Shown here: positions 1-11,016 of the stretch, piece after piece
How positions within the stretch are numbered: the stretch's first letter is position 1
Layout of the letters: every line of letters begins with the position of its first letter
Assembly: GCA_007844125.1 (NCBI GenBank)
Contig: CM017573.1
Location: 8,665,137-8,729,136, forward strand
Reading direction: 5' to 3'
DNA length: 64,000 nucleotides
From: Sinonovacula constricta
Lineage: Eukaryota; Mollusca; Bivalvia; Cardiida; Solecurtidae
The notes under the pieces: model-generated
Told to the model about the DNA's origin: nothing
What the model saw: the letters and a program-made list of their open reading frames with translations, nothing else
Database searches by the model: none
Translations under genes and position numbers: made by a program

Positions 1-310
1 TGATGCCCGCCTGGTACATTATGTTCTATACCAAACTAAAATCAGATGGGACACAGAACAAAATTAAACTGAAACATGTTTCTGGTGCAAACCCCAAGTA
101 AAAAACCCATGAATTTACCAGGTGATTGATACTTAAATGGTGCTTTTTTCCATATTTATCTTAGTTTTTGTTTTTTCGGCTTACTTGTAAAATTAAAAAC
201 AGAATTTAATTCAGGCTAATGAATTTTCTTTCCGGCTAGAAAATTGCTTAGTTACTAGCCCAACTTTCTTGTAAATTTCAATCCCAATGGGGTACATTGG
301 TGAAATGGAA

Positions 311-650
311 ATTGTCTCCCTTGTTAGTTAATATCCAAAGTATTCCAAACAGTAGGTAGGTCCTTAAAGTTAAAATTCTTGGACTTTATCCCATATTCTT
401 TTGTTGATATTGCAATTAAAACAGTGAAAATTCTTACTTTTGCATAAATATATGCTTAAAATCCGTTTACATACTTATAGAAATTTGTTATTTAAAAAAG
501 AAAATGGAAGTGTTTGTTGATGATGGTAAAGTTAGGTGTCACAAGTAAGACAGATAAGTCAACATAAACTCCAAAGAGCACAAGCATAAAAACCGAGTAA
601 AACAAATGAAAGGACCTACTTGCATTTAGGGCTTATTCAAGGGAGACTAT
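311..650. mobile_element. MITE-1, copy 1
   Basis: Non-autonomous DNA element of about 340 bp with inverted ends. The left end reads attgtctcccttg and continues to agtaggtaggtcctt; the right end is its reverse complement (aaggacctactt ... gggagactat). No ORF is inside. A second full copy lies at 37888-38258 and a left half at 49971-50060, which defines the family within this window. Superfamily not identified. Confidence 0.8.
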
Positions 651-776
651 TCAATAATGTCTCTCATTTCTATGACTGACTACCCCACAGAATTGTTTTC
701 ACCCGGTCTAGGCTTCAAACCCATGGGTTAGATGGCTGAGGAGTTTTATTATGTATTCAATGAAATCCAATTAACG

Positions 777-815
777 AACTGTTGGTGGGACGATAAACCC
801 AATAAACAAACCAAT
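777..815 (-). repeat. SINE-B 3'-tail fragment
   Basis: Short match to the 3' tail of SINE-B (tgttggtgggacgataaacc then ccaataaacaaac), printed here in the SINE sense direction, so the parent copy reads on the plus strand of the window. The strand label is uncertain because only about 40 bases are kept. Confidence 0.55.
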
Positions 816-901
816 TAACGACGACTGAATTCCATCATCATATATAATCACCTGAAAATGCAAGTCGGATGGCATTTCAGTACCAGATTAGTATTCTTTA
901 C

Positions 902-955
902 ATTGAGTTATAATTAATAATAATTTATTAATTAATAATTAATTATTAATTATGA
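902..955. repeat. AT-only palindromic simple repeat
   Basis: About 50 bases made almost only of taat/atta words; it can fold on itself. Low-complexity sequence. Confidence 0.7.
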
Positions 956-1007
956 TATACACTACAATGATGCAATCATGGACATTATAGCTATAACGCG
1001 ATGATAT

Positions 1008-1100
1008 TTGTTGAGGAAGACTGCAGACTGATATCTTGTAACCATTGGCGCACCCCAGGTCAGCTGAAAAACCTCACCCACATGAAAGTTTATGCCCTAA
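1008..1100 (-). mobile_element. SINE-C fragment
   Basis: Diverged match to the SINE-C body: gaggaagactgcagac, ggcgcaccccaggtcagctg and cacatgaaagtttatgccc follow the order seen in better copies at 8905-9139 and 53340-53530. The tRNA-like head is missing. Confidence 0.6.
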
Positions 1101-1146
1101 ACAAGACTTTTACCCAAAATGTGAGTTACCATGGAGTCAGAAAAGT

Positions 1147-1455
1147 TGGCACTTTTTTCAGATAAATGAAATAAAAAAAATAATGGCCATAACTTTATAT
1201 TACCATGTAGTCTTTGACTAAATATTTATTTTTTGTCAAAAATGTCAAACTTTAAAGTTTTGACATTTTTGATGAAAAAGTACTAAGGACCAATTCATGA
1301 CACGCATCACAAAGCAATGTACTTCTTTCAATAACATCATAGCAGTTTATATGAAATAAAATACTTTAGTAATACAAAATGATGCAACCAGATTTGAAAC
1401 TAAGCACAAAAATGTAATGGCCGATATTTTTTCCAGTTATCTGAAAAAGAGCTGC
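1147..1455. mobile_element. MITE-2, copy 1 (left arm shortened)
   Basis: Inverted-repeat element with ends tggcacttttttcagataa and ttatctgaaaaagagctgc. An internal palindrome surrounds aatgtcaaactttaaagttt. It matches the fuller copy at 42341-42734 but lacks the left subterminal part containing tagtttcaaatctgg. No ORF. Confidence 0.8.
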
Positions 1456-1477
1456 TCAAACTAAGCGTCTAAACCCA

Positions 1478-1968
1478 CAGTTTACCGACAGTTTGATTAT
1501 ATCTAATATATGAAACACTATCTGATCTTTGTTTGGGGTATTTGTACACAATTTCTGCAGAAAAATCATACTTCAGTCTAAGCTTTGACAGTTTTCAACA
1601 GTATCTCAATTTTAGGGCAGCAAAGCTCATTAATCAACACTTTTAAATGTTAATTCTTTTCAAATCTATAAATAAGAACGATTAAGATTCCTGCTAAAAA
1701 TAGACATCGACTTCACAGCGGATGACGTGGATGAACTAAAACATAAGTAGTCACATGGTTTGCTTAGTTTAACAATAGCTAACTGTGCAGTGTGGCTCAG
1801 ATAGGAACTACATGTTTGAAATGACGATTGTGGCATTATGGTTCACTTTTCAGACAGGTGAAAAACATTCTGTGTTCAGCATTCTGTGATATATTTTCAG
1901 GTAACAATGGTTTATTATGATGTTTAATGAAAATATTTTTAGTCCAAACTGTCAGATACCACCTTTAA
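1478..1968 (-). mobile_element. MITE-D, copy 1
   Basis: Copy of the most abundant MITE in the window. It ends aaactgtcagataccacctt and begins near accgacagtttgattatat, giving inverted ends. Internal landmarks shared by all copies are present in reverse order: cagtgtggctcagatagga, tggttcacttttcagacagg and gctaaaaatagacatcga. It starts only about 22 bp from the end of MITE-2. Confidence 0.85.
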
Positions 1969-2088
1969 GATAAAAATAATATTTATTTAATAATTTTTAC
2001 AAGTAACATAAGCTCTAATGAGCTTTTTACAACCGAACATTTGAATCCTTATCACTTGTGCACTCCATCTATAAGCAACTGCTTAAAT

Positions 2089-2357
2089 AGGGATTTGCTG
2101 ACATTTTTGCCGATACTGTGCAGCGACATTTCTATCCTTATAGCACAGGGGCACTTATGAGGTGCCCAGGGACTGAACCCAGCTGGTCCATTATACTGAC
2201 ACCGACAAGTCAGGTGTAATGCTGTCGCCTTAGCGGAGTGTTAGGAGAGAAGCCACTACTACCAACTTTAAAATCTTTGGTTTGACCCAGTCAGGGTTTG
2301 AAACCACGACCTCCCGATCCGCAAGCTGACTCTCTACCAACTGAGCTACTGCGGCCG
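2089..2357 (-). mobile_element. SINE-A, copy 1
   Basis: tRNA-derived SINE read on the minus strand. The head lies at the right and reads ggccgcagtagctcagttgg in the sense direction, a good RNA polymerase III A box; a B box (ggtttcaaaccc-like) follows about 40 bases on. The body keeps gacaccgacaagtcagg and cacaggggcacttatgaggt. The 3' end is at the left (gccgatactgtgcagcgac, then tgacattttt). No clear TSD was found. Confidence 0.88.
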
Positions 2358-2960
2358 GTCACTTGCTAGAATAAAACAGCTGATAAAAAGACAAACCGGT
2401 GCACTGTAGAAAGACTTTGGCGATTAGTCTCCCTTTAGTACTCGCTAAATGATGAGACAGATTTCCTTTAAGGTTAGATGCCACTAAATAAGTTTGTTCT
2501 ATATTCTATAGTGAATCGTGAAAAGATGGAAACAAATTGCACCATGACCAAGTTAAGCTGGACACCCATAACCATATATAGGTGAAACAAGCTTTTTATT
2601 GTCTGTCAGAAAGACCCAGAAATAAGGCAACTTTTGCAACTTGTAAGAAGGTTCAGCTTCATAGAATGCGCATTTTGCCAAATTGCCAATCGGTAACCGC
2701 CAAATTTCATTGAAATATGTACTTCCTGTAAAAGTGGATCAGTCCATTATTGTGCATAGGGGTTAAAGACTTTTGCTGTCTGTTAATTCTAAATAGCTTT
2801 AGCTTCCATTTGACACCAAAAGAGTGAGATTATATTCAAAATTGGAAATTAATTGCCAGAACATAGCAACAGACTAAAGAGAAAAAGTCCATGTCACACA
2901 TTCTACTTCTGGTCGGTAATTAGTGTAACCACCCCTTAAGCAAACTGAGAAAGTGGATGG
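2358..2960. other. No recognised feature
   Basis: AT-rich sequence without an ORF, tandem structure or match to the other families noticed here. Confidence 0.5.
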
Positions 2961-2974
2961 CCACTAATAATGAA

Positions 2975-3240
2975 GGTTTAAATTTGGTTTTTGAGGGTTA
3001 GGGTTCAGAGTGGGTTTTTTTTCTGAAAAAGGGGATGGGTGCCCCTGAGAAGAGGAAAAATCTTGCAACATTTTCTTAAAAACATGAATGTTTAACTTTT
3101 TATTTGTAATCATACATCTGTCTATTTTTCTTATTTTTTTAACTCCTCCACTAGATGATCGTAGTCCTGTGCACTCAAGCAACCAAGGTAGTCAATGATG
3201 CACATCAATTGGTCTTATTTCTGCAGTTCAGCAATAAAAT
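2975..3240 (-). repeat. Repeat-H, copy 1, with peptide-like stretch
   Basis: Shares landmarks with 11965-12915: ctgaaaaaggggatgggtg, gagaagaggaaaaatcttgc and aactcctccactaga. On the minus strand about 23 codons (roughly 3235-3130) read LSAQDYDHLVEELKK at their end. The equivalent stretch of copy 2 reads LSELDFDNLVEEFK, so the reading frame is alike in both. What the peptide belongs to is unknown. Confidence 0.6.
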
Positions 3241-3538
3241 ACTAAATTTTTATCAGAGGGGAATTTCTTTTTTAGGGGTAAAAGCTAGGCTTATTTTTCA
3301 AGGGGAAGGGACCTTTAAATGGCCCCTGCTATATAAGGTTAAAAAAAAAAAAAACCTGAACAAATATGTTTTTTAGGCATTTAGACCTATTTAGGCATTA
3401 TATTGGTGTTGGCTTTTAAATTATAAATTTTATCAGAGAGTAATATTCATTTTTAGGAGAAAAACTAGGCTTATTTTTTTTGTCAAGTGGGAAAGAGCCT
3501 TTAAATGTCCTCTTCTATATAAGTTAAAAAAAAACAAC
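3240..3538. repeat. Local duplication of about 115 bp
   Basis: 3240-3352 and 3424-3538 are diverged copies. Each has taaattttatcagag, ctaggcttattttt and cctttaaatg, and each ends in an A-rich run after ctatataag. Confidence 0.75.
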
Positions 3539-3654
3539 CTAGAGTTATAAATTAATCAGGTTAAACCATCCCAGTGCTAAATCATTCATTGGAGACGCGC
3601 TGGAGCACGCCGCCTATATATGGAATGCTGAAAAATTTTGCACATGCGAGCGGA

Positions 3655-4360
3655 TGTACTCGGACATTCTCGTTCTAGCTAGAGAATAATCGAGGGAAAA
3701 TGGACAAGGCATTCCGAATTCCGGAAGTTTCACGATTTACACATTCCTAACGTATGGGTCCTATTTCTGTAAATTACGTTCTTTTTATACATAACTATAG
3801 CGAGTATGCAGTATTATTATATTTTAAATTGTTCTTTATATTAATATGTTTTTAAATCTTATGAAAACGATTGGTTATTTGTTTCAAATTTACTATTTTT
3901 CTATAAAAACAGAATGATTGCCTCTGTAGTGGCACGTTATAAAAAATACCAATTTTACTGACAAACAGATGACAATCGTGGAATAGCGCACTGTTGTGGA
4001 CTTGTTCTGATGTTATCGGTCTCCAGAGATTGAATTCAGTCGCAGTAAAAAAAAAATTCTGTGACATTTTCCTTCTTTGTTTTTACAATAAATATAACAA
4101 ACGAAAAATTTAAACAGACAAAAATTATTGATCAATAACAAATGTTAACTATTTTTATCATTGATTATGATCATTGATCAGTTATTGGCGGTGCTATAAA
4201 AATGAACTTGCGATCAGATCTCCTCGGCCATTCTCATTCTCAAAAGAGAATATGTGAGCGAAAATGTGCGAGGTGTTCCGAATTTCTGATGTTCTGCGAT
4301 TTAAACGATTTCTACATACGGGTCCTAATTCGATAAATGGTGTTCTTTTTATATTTATTT
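3655..4360. repeat. Duplicated pair of about 140 bp (3655-3795 and 4220-4360)
   Basis: The two blocks share the order ctcgg(a/c)cattctc, aaaatg, gttccgaatt or attccgaatt, cgattt and ggtcctaattcg-like text, then gttctttttata. In both, an ATG on the plus strand opens a frame reading M..FRI..V.RF, but it ends after 16 codons in the first copy. The blocks could be an old transposable element or a duplicated 5' exon. Confidence 0.6.
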
Positions 4361-4737
4361 GTATTTATTCTCTGTTTGTAACTTCCACGCAAATGAGGTA
4401 TTTTTACTTTTTAAATTGGTAAACATTAATGTACATCTGACAGTTATACTTGTTAATGAAGACATGTTTGTCCCTTTTTTAGGATTGTACATAAAGTAGC
4501 CTTGTATGCTAGAATTAAATTATTCCAGTGATTTTAATGTTTACTTAATAATTATAAATCTGTCATCGTTAAATTTCTAATAAATATTAAATTTCATTGC
4601 TGCGTCGACCTTTGATGCTTTGCATCAATGCTTTTCTTGTATATAATTGTTTTTATATAATATACAACCATAATATTGTTTCAAACAAGAAAACCCAAAT
4701 GCTGTAAATACCTCTTCAACCTGGTCGGGTTACCTTT

Positions 4738-4792
4738 GTGGTTTGGTGGTGGGTGGGGGGGGGTCGTCGGGTTGGGGAGGGGGTCGACGGGT
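4738..4792 (+). other. G-rich tract, possible G-quadruplex
   Basis: Runs of three to nine G separated by short loops (ggtgggtgggggggggtcg, then ttggggagggggtcg) on the plus strand. It lies about 90 bp from the donor of the exon at 4882-4974, in the first intron of that gene as drawn on the minus strand. Confidence 0.6.
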
Positions 4793-4881
4793 GTTTGCCG
4801 AGTTATTGGAGGAATCATGCAGGGTCTTCACACCTGTTAATTTTCAACAATCTAACTAATCACCTAAACTAAACTATTTAC

Positions 4882-4974
4882 CTCAAAATTGTCTTCTTCA
4901 TCATCTTCTCCGAATCTCTGTAGATTATACTGCTGCAACCGGCCTTTATTTGTAAACTTTTTGTTCCGTGCCAT
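4882..4974 (-). CDS. Initiator exon of an unrecognised gene (gene 1)
   Basis: First coding exon of a split gene on the minus strand. The start is the ATG at 4974-4972 in context GAGCCATGGCA, close to the animal consensus. Thirty-one codons follow without a stop, beginning MARNKKFTNKGRLQQ, then QRFGEDDEEDNFE. The frame runs exactly to GAG at 4884-4882 followed by the donor GTAAAT, so the intron is in phase 0. The peptide is basic at the N-terminus and acidic at the end; no signal peptide or membrane segment is seen. The rest of the gene would lie at lower coordinates and probably off the left edge. An overlapping plus-strand open frame (4889-5221) starts at TTG and is judged a shadow. The family was not recognised. 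The exon is inferred from start context, open frame and donor only. Confidence 0.6.
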
Positions 4975-4981
4975 GGCTCAT

Positions 4982-5228
4982 CCAATCCAATCAGATACTT
5001 TGTTTACAAACAGTCTTATCCAATCAGAATCTCTCTTACAAGATGCTTTATCCAATCAAATTCTTTGTTACAAAGGCTTATCCAAATCTGATCACAGGTC
5101 AGAATTTGGCACAAAGTTTAGAGCCTGCACAATTCCGCAAGTTTTATATGAATTGAAATATCCAATCAATCCACTAACATTAGAGAAACTGCGTAATCCA
5201 ATGAAACTGCTTGAAGAGTAAATCCAAT
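4982..5228 (-). promoter_or_regulatory. CCAAT-box cluster upstream of gene 1
   Basis: Seven CCAAT words in 247 bp: 4982, 4987, 5020, 5052, 5162, 5198 and 5224. Those at 4987, 5020 and 5052 head imperfect repeats of about 32 bp (tccaatcag... with tgtttaca or tcttaca). All are on the plus strand, so they read ATTGG towards the ATG at 4974. CCAAT is the binding word of NF-Y. The nearest lies 13 bp from the ATG, so part of the cluster may be in the 5' UTR. Confidence 0.5.
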
Positions 5229-5406
5229 CAACAGTAGATTTGTGGCACTGTGAATATAACAGGAGATTATCTTTAAAGGTAATGTAGACAAAATGAATAG
5301 ATTTAAGAGACAGAATGAAATGAAGGATCAATGGAACAATGATAACAAACTTTCTTCACATGCATTTATGTCAGGAAAAAAAGAGGATAAATCTAAGCAC
5401 TTTTAA

Positions 5407-6420
5407 ATGAAAAGGAAAAACGAAGAGGACTTTGTTGATGATGATGGTGATAATGATTATGATGATGATAATGATGATGAAGATAAAGATGATGTTGATT
5501 GTGATGATGATGATGATAATGAAGATAAAGATGGTGATAATGATGATGGTGGTGATGATGATGATGATGAGGAAGATGATGATAATGATGATGATGGTGA
5601 TGAAGATAAAGATGGTGATAATGATGATGCTGGTGATGACAATGATGATGAGGAGGAAGATAAAGATGATGATGATGATGATGGTAATGATGATGATGAT
5701 GGTGACAATGATGATGAAGATAAAGATGGTAATAATGATGATGGTGGTGATGATGATGATGATGAAGAAGATAAAGATGATGATGATGATGGTAATGATG
5801 GTGACAATGATGATGAAGATTAAGATGATGGTGATGATTATGATGATGCTGATGATAATGATGCTGATGATGATGCTGATGATAATGATGCTGATGATAA
5901 TGCTATTTAACTTGTTTCTAATGACTTAAATGAAAAAAGATGATGAGGACAATCTTTATAATGAAAAAGATGATTAATAAAGATGATTATTTGGTTAATG
6001 ATGATGAAGATGATGATGAAGATAATGATGATGAAGATTAAGATGATGATGATGATGATGAAGATAATGATGATGAAGATTAAGATGATGATGATGATGA
6101 TGATGAAGATAATGATGATGAAGATTAAGATGATGATGATGATGATGAAGATAATGATGATGAAGATAATGATGATGATGATGATTATTATGATAAAGAT
6201 ATTAATATTAAAGATACTGATGATGTTGATAAAGATGAATACTTGTGATAAATATGATAATGATGATGATGATAATGATAAAGATATTCATATTAAAGAT
6301 AAAGATAATGTTGATAAAGATCATGATCTGTGATAAATGTGATGATGAATATAATAATAAAAGATGATGATGATGAGTGTGATGATAAAGATGATAAAGA
6401 TGATGATGATAAGCAACAAG
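5407..6420. repeat. GAT-rich array 1
   Basis: About 1 kb of GAT/AAT/GAA triplets with longer words such as gaagataatgatgatgaaga repeated. The triplet period leaves Asp/Glu-rich, Met/Ile-rich and Ser-rich frames open on both strands; these are a product of the repeat and not evidence of a gene. Confidence 0.9.
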
Positions 6421-6850
6421 CAAGCAATAAATTCAACCTTCCCTCGATTTTCACAGTTTAACATAATCCGACCACAAAAAATCTCCACACCTCCACCAAC
6501 ACCACTAGTTCCCACACTGCAGTTAAAGCCACTATCAAAGACAAAAATCGCTTAATCAAAATTGTTGTTACAAGAACAACAATGAAACAAACAACACATA
6601 AACAGGCAACAGAAGTGACCTACAAACCAACATCATCAAAGAGATTTTACAAAAGAAAAAAATCAATTAAGCCTGCCGTAATGCTCAAATTAGGATAACT
6701 CTGTTGCATTTATACATTTCTGAGATTACAATCTACTACATAAAAATTAACCTAAATCAAGGGCCATCATTCTGTTAGTGCAATCACTGTTATGATCTCT
6801 TTGTTAGTTTTTTAGTTCCATATAATTCTTATTCATAAGCCAATTTTTTT
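6421..6850. other. No recognised feature
   Basis: A/C-rich spacer between the GAT array and the hairpin satellite. It has only short open frames (the longest ATG frame near 6582 is about 38 codons) and no splice context. Confidence 0.5.
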
Positions 6851-6855
6851 TTTAC

Positions 6856-7510
6856 TGACTTCATTATTTCTCCTCCAAACACTATGTTGTGGGTACTCAT
6901 ATTCACGAGAGAATTCAAATGAGTATCCACACTGTAGGATTTGGTTGAGAAATGTGGGATATATCTACAAGAAGAGGTCTGACTTACTTATTTCTCCACC
7001 AAACCCTATGTTGTGAGTATTCAAATGAATTGTCTTAATGAGAGGATTCAAATGAGTACCCACACTATAGGGTTTGGTTGAGACATGTGGGATATTTCTT
7101 CAAGATGGGGTCTGACTTACTTATTTCTCCACCAAACCCTATGTTGTGGGTACTCATATGAATTGTCTTAATGAGAGGATTCAAATGAGTACCCACACTG
7201 AAGGATTTGGTTGAGAAATGTGGGATATGTCTACAAGACGGGGTCTGACTTACTTATTTCTCCACCAAACCCTATGTTGTGGGTGCTCATATGAATTGTC
7301 TTAATGAGAGGATTCAAATGAGTACCTATACTATAGGGTTTGGTTGAGAACTGAATAATATCTGCATGACGGAGTCTGACTTCATTATTTCACCTCCAAA
7401 CCCTATGATGTGGTTATTTATACAAACTGTCTTCATGAGTGGATTCAAGTCAGTACCCACACTTTAGGGTTTGGTTGAAAATTTTACGATACATTTCTGC
7501 AAGACTAAAT
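6856..7510. repeat. Hairpin satellite, array 1 (5 units of 123-134 bp)
   Basis: Tandem units begin near 6856, 6979, 7113, 7245 and 7376 (ctgactta...). Each has an inverted repeat from ccaaaccctatgttgtgggt to cacactatagggtttgg, with arms of about 37 nt around a 5-nt loop (taatg); in unit 2 this is 6999-7077. Arms differ at about five positions. The tail gttgagaaatgtgggatat links units. A second array is at 53995-54435 and a single unit at 32379-32478. Confidence 0.85.
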
Positions 7511-7747
7511 ATGATTTTATTGTTTTGAACCCTATTGTATCGGATTTGTTTTTACTGGATTGCTTTTAAAATACACCGAAGCAACACATGTATGGTCATT
7601 ATTGGAATGTTTAACTATTAAGGTGGATGTAGACACCACAAGAATGTCTGGGTTCACCTCAGATCCGATGGAAGATGACTGTGGTATGATCTGGCCAAGA
7701 CCCATACCTACAGGGTTAGAGGATAAGGAGTTACAAGGTTTTTTTGT

Positions 7748-7885
7748 TTGTTTTTCAAAATTTATCGCAGCCACCAATTATGATCATTATAGCAACGTGC
7801 AGCTATTCTGGTGGAGACAGACCCCAAACAAATATCTGGGTAGAACCACCGGCGCACCACAGGTCAGAGTTGGAGGTCATGAATC
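7748..7885 (-). mobile_element. SINE-C, partial
   Basis: The body of SINE-C is clear: ttatgatcattatagcaacg, ggtggagacagacccc, tctgggtagaaccaccggcg and caccacaggtcag. The tRNA-like head at the right is lost. The 190 bp before it (7560-7747) is unique sequence with a short open frame and no splice support. Confidence 0.75.
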
Positions 7886-7983
7886 ATCACTTCTACCTGT
7901 CAGCTATGGGCTCTCAACCTTGATTTATCAGTCCAAGAATAACTTGTATCACCATTAATCATATTCACAAGAATCATCATTGT

Positions 7984-8735
7984 GGGAATCAGATGAAAAC
8001 TGGAAATAGCTTAATAAGCAATGAGGAAATCGATGAAAACTGGAAATAACTGAATAAGCAATGAGGAAATCGATGAAAACTGGAAATAACTGAATTAGTG
8101 TTGTGGGAATCAGATAAAAAAACTGGAAATAACTGAATAAGCTGTAAGGGAATCAGATGAAAACTGAAAATAACTGAATAAGCAGTGAGGAAATCATCAA
8201 TGAAAACTAGAAATATCTGAAAAAGCTGTAAGGGAATCAGATGAAAACTGGAAATATCTGAATAAGCTGTAAGGGAATCAGATGAAAACTGAAAATAAAC
8301 TGAATAAGCAGTGAGGAAATTGATGAAAACTGGAAATATCTGAATAAGCTTTAAGGGAATCAGATGAAAACTGGAAATATCTTAATAAGCTTTAAGGGAA
8401 TCAGATGAAAACTGGAAATAACTGAATAAGCAGTGTGGGAATCAAATGAAAACTGGAAACAACTGAATAAACAATGAGGGAATCAGATGAAAACTGGAAA
8501 TGACTGAATAAGCAGTAAGGGAATCAGATGAAAACTGGAAAATAACTCAATAAGCAGTAAGGGAATCAGATGAAAACTGGAAAATAACTCAATAAGCAGT
8601 GAGGGAATAAGATGAAAACTGGAAAATAACTCAATAAGCATTGAGGGAATCAGATGAAAACTGGAAAATAACTCAATAAGCATTGAGGGAATCAGATGAA
8701 AAATGGAAATAACTGCATTAACAGTTTAGATGAAA
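7984..8735. repeat. 41-bp tandem array, about 18 units
   Basis: Unit close to gggaatcagatgaaaactgg followed by aaataactgaataagcagtga. Copies vary by small indels and substitutions; the last five (8483-8690) are nearly identical, which suggests recent local amplification at that end. Confidence 0.9.
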
Positions 8736-8904
8736 ACTGGAATCATAAGGATAATCTCATTATAACTGGGACCAGTAAAAAAAAAAAAATAGAGGATACC
8801 TATTTCCCACATAACTGTTGGTTGGAAAACTTGAATAACTAGTATATTAGTTTCAATTACATGAACAGAGTACCCCAGTTACTGGATATCAATATATATA
8901 TTTA

Positions 8905-9139
8905 TTTTTAAATACATTGCAGCCATTAATTAGGATCATTATAGCAATGTCCATCTTTATGGTGCAGAAAGACGCCCAGACTAAGTCTGGGTAGAACCAC
9001 CGGCACACCGCATGTCAACTGGAAGATCTTCCCAAGTTTAGTCCTTTGTCCTGATCGGGACACGAACCCGCCCGTTGTGAGGCTTAGCAGTCAGAGGTGT
9101 TACAAATCAGCAACTCTACCACTACACCATGGGGTGCTT
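8905..9139 (-). mobile_element. SINE-C, full-length copy
   Basis: Runs from a 3' end (aaatacattgcagcc) through gatcattatagcaatgtcca, agtctgggtagaaccaccgg and gatcgggacacgaacccg to a tRNA-like head. In the sense direction the head starts gcaccccatggtgtagtggt, with the B box in cgggttcgtgtcccg. Confidence 0.85.
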
Positions 9140-9184
9140 CATATTTACAGAATATTCACATAGAATATATATATATTGATACAC

Positions 9185-9553
9185 ACTGTCCACTTTTTAT
9201 ATAGAAAATTGTACCTCTAAAGCATACTGCACTCGAGTTCAAGCTTCCTTCCGCCTTCCCCTAAGAAAATAATCCCAATTATAAGTCCACATTACCTATA
9301 GTGCTATTTTCCTATAGCAGGCACTGTCCAAATTATTTAGATCCTACACCAAAATAAGTTGATTACACCAATGCCACTTTCGCAACATGTATTTTATCTC
9401 CCAATCAATTCACACACAAATTATCACCACACCTGATCTCCAATAATGAATTTGAAAGCATGATAAACCAGACATGAATACCTTCACATTTTATATTCTA
9501 TTGTACCTGACCTGGATATCTACACACATGAACTTTATGAATGGCATAGAATT
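9185..9553. other. No recognised feature
   Basis: Unique AT-rich sequence. No ORF, splice pattern or repeat match was noticed. Confidence 0.5.
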
Positions 9554-9884
9554 TTAACCCTTTCCTGCATGTATACGCCATTCTACGCCTTTACAAACCA
9601 TTCACAATTATATTCCATTTTACGCCTTTACAAACCATTCACAATCATATTCCATTTTACATATTAACAAACCATTCACAATCATTAGCAAAATCTGCAT
9701 GACTAAGGGTTTTATGTGTAGACTGGTTCAGCCTTAAACCTATTGTTACAAGTTGAACATACATTTATTAAAATCCTTTTAAATCTATTATTACAAGTTG
9801 ATCTTTTTGTCGCTTTTAAAGAAAAAACAACAAAATCAAGAGAATTTTTAAAATTATAGATGAACTATGAATGATAGGGTTAAC
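9554..9884. mobile_element. Element F, copy 1
   Basis: Inverted ends ttaaccctttcctgcatg and gatagggttaa. Inside are three units of about 36 bp (acgcctttacaaaccattca plus caattatattccatttt), then a second match to the end sequence (ctgcatgactaagggtt). Other copies are at 43673-43830 and 46257-46621. The tandem core recalls non-autonomous elements with tandem cores reported in bivalves, but this one has inverted ends. Confidence 0.7.
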
Positions 9885-10159
9885 CCAAAGAATGGAGTAA
9901 TTTATAACAAGAATCAACATTAGACTAACAATAAGAATAATGAAACATCTTCACAATGGTGGTAGAGGACAGTAAAAGGTAAGGTAAATAACCAATTCTT
10001 CAACAGCATTTGTGGTTTTATGATTAAGAAGTTATATTTGTTCTGTTAACAGTCCCAGCATGGCAGATCAGTTGTGGTAGACCAGTTGTGACAGATTGGT
10101 TGTGCCAGACCAGGTGTGACAGGTTTCATTTCTAGTTGAATGAGAAATAATAGTATCTT

Positions 10160-10618
10160 TATGAAGAGGACACAAAGATGATGATGATGGTGATGATGAT
10201 GAATACTGGTGATGGCTATGCTGATGCTGATACTGCTACTGATGATGATGATAATGATGATGATGAATACTGGTGATGATGATGATGATGATGATGGTTA
10301 TGATGATGCTGATGCTGCTACCGATGATGATGATGATGATGATGATGATAATGTTGATGATGAATACTGGTGATGATGATGTTGATGATGATGATTATGG
10401 TTATGATGCTGCTGCTACTGATGGTGATGATGATGATAATGTTGATGATGATGATGATAATGTTGATGATGATGATGAATAATGGTGGTGATGATGTTGA
10501 TGATGATGATTATGGTTATGATGATGCTGATGCTGCTACTGATGATGATGATGATAATGGTGATGATGAACACTGGTGATGATGATGGTGATGATGATGA
10601 CGGTGGTGACAATGAGGC
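10160..10618. repeat. GAT-rich array 2 with higher-order units
   Basis: About 4.5 longer units of roughly 85-115 bp can be seen, each opening with gatgatgaatactggtgatg (or gaataatgg, gaacactgg) and carrying gttatgatgctgatgctgc then tactgatgatgatg. Open Asp-rich and Met-rich frames are a consequence of the triplet repeat. Confidence 0.85.
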
Positions 10619-10624
10619 ATAATA

Positions 10625-11015
10625 ATGATTTCTAAATACCAAATACAATACATTTCATTGTTTCATATAAAGGGAAAAAAACACACAAAAAATAAGTTAA
10701 CAACTAAATATACAAACATACATTTACAAGTTATAAATAATTTAATTCTAATAACTGTCTATTGCTACCTTACAGCAAACAGGTAGATACCATGCACAAC
10801 CACCAAAGCCTACATAGCAACTTAAATATATATGTAAAACACTGATAAGTAAAATGTTATTTTCCTATTTGCAATTAAAACTGGTGAATTATTGTTCAAA
10901 AACTACTGAAAGAATGCCATCAAATCAAAAACCAGAACTTTACAAACTTTAATAATTCCACACAAAAAACCCACTGAGAGTAACAATTCTGACAGATGAG
11001 AACACTGAGATGATA
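10625..11015. other. No recognised feature
   Basis: AT-rich unique sequence without coding or repeat signals. Confidence 0.5.
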
Positions 11016-11016
11016 C

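Noticed and set aside
4889..5221. 110-codon plus-strand frame over the gene 1 start
   Set aside because: Begins at TTG and overlaps the better-supported minus-strand initiator exon and CCAAT repeats.
5407..5823. Acidic Asp-rich open frame as a gene
   Set aside because: All frames of a GAT repeat are open; no start context, splice sites or non-repeat flanking codons support a product.
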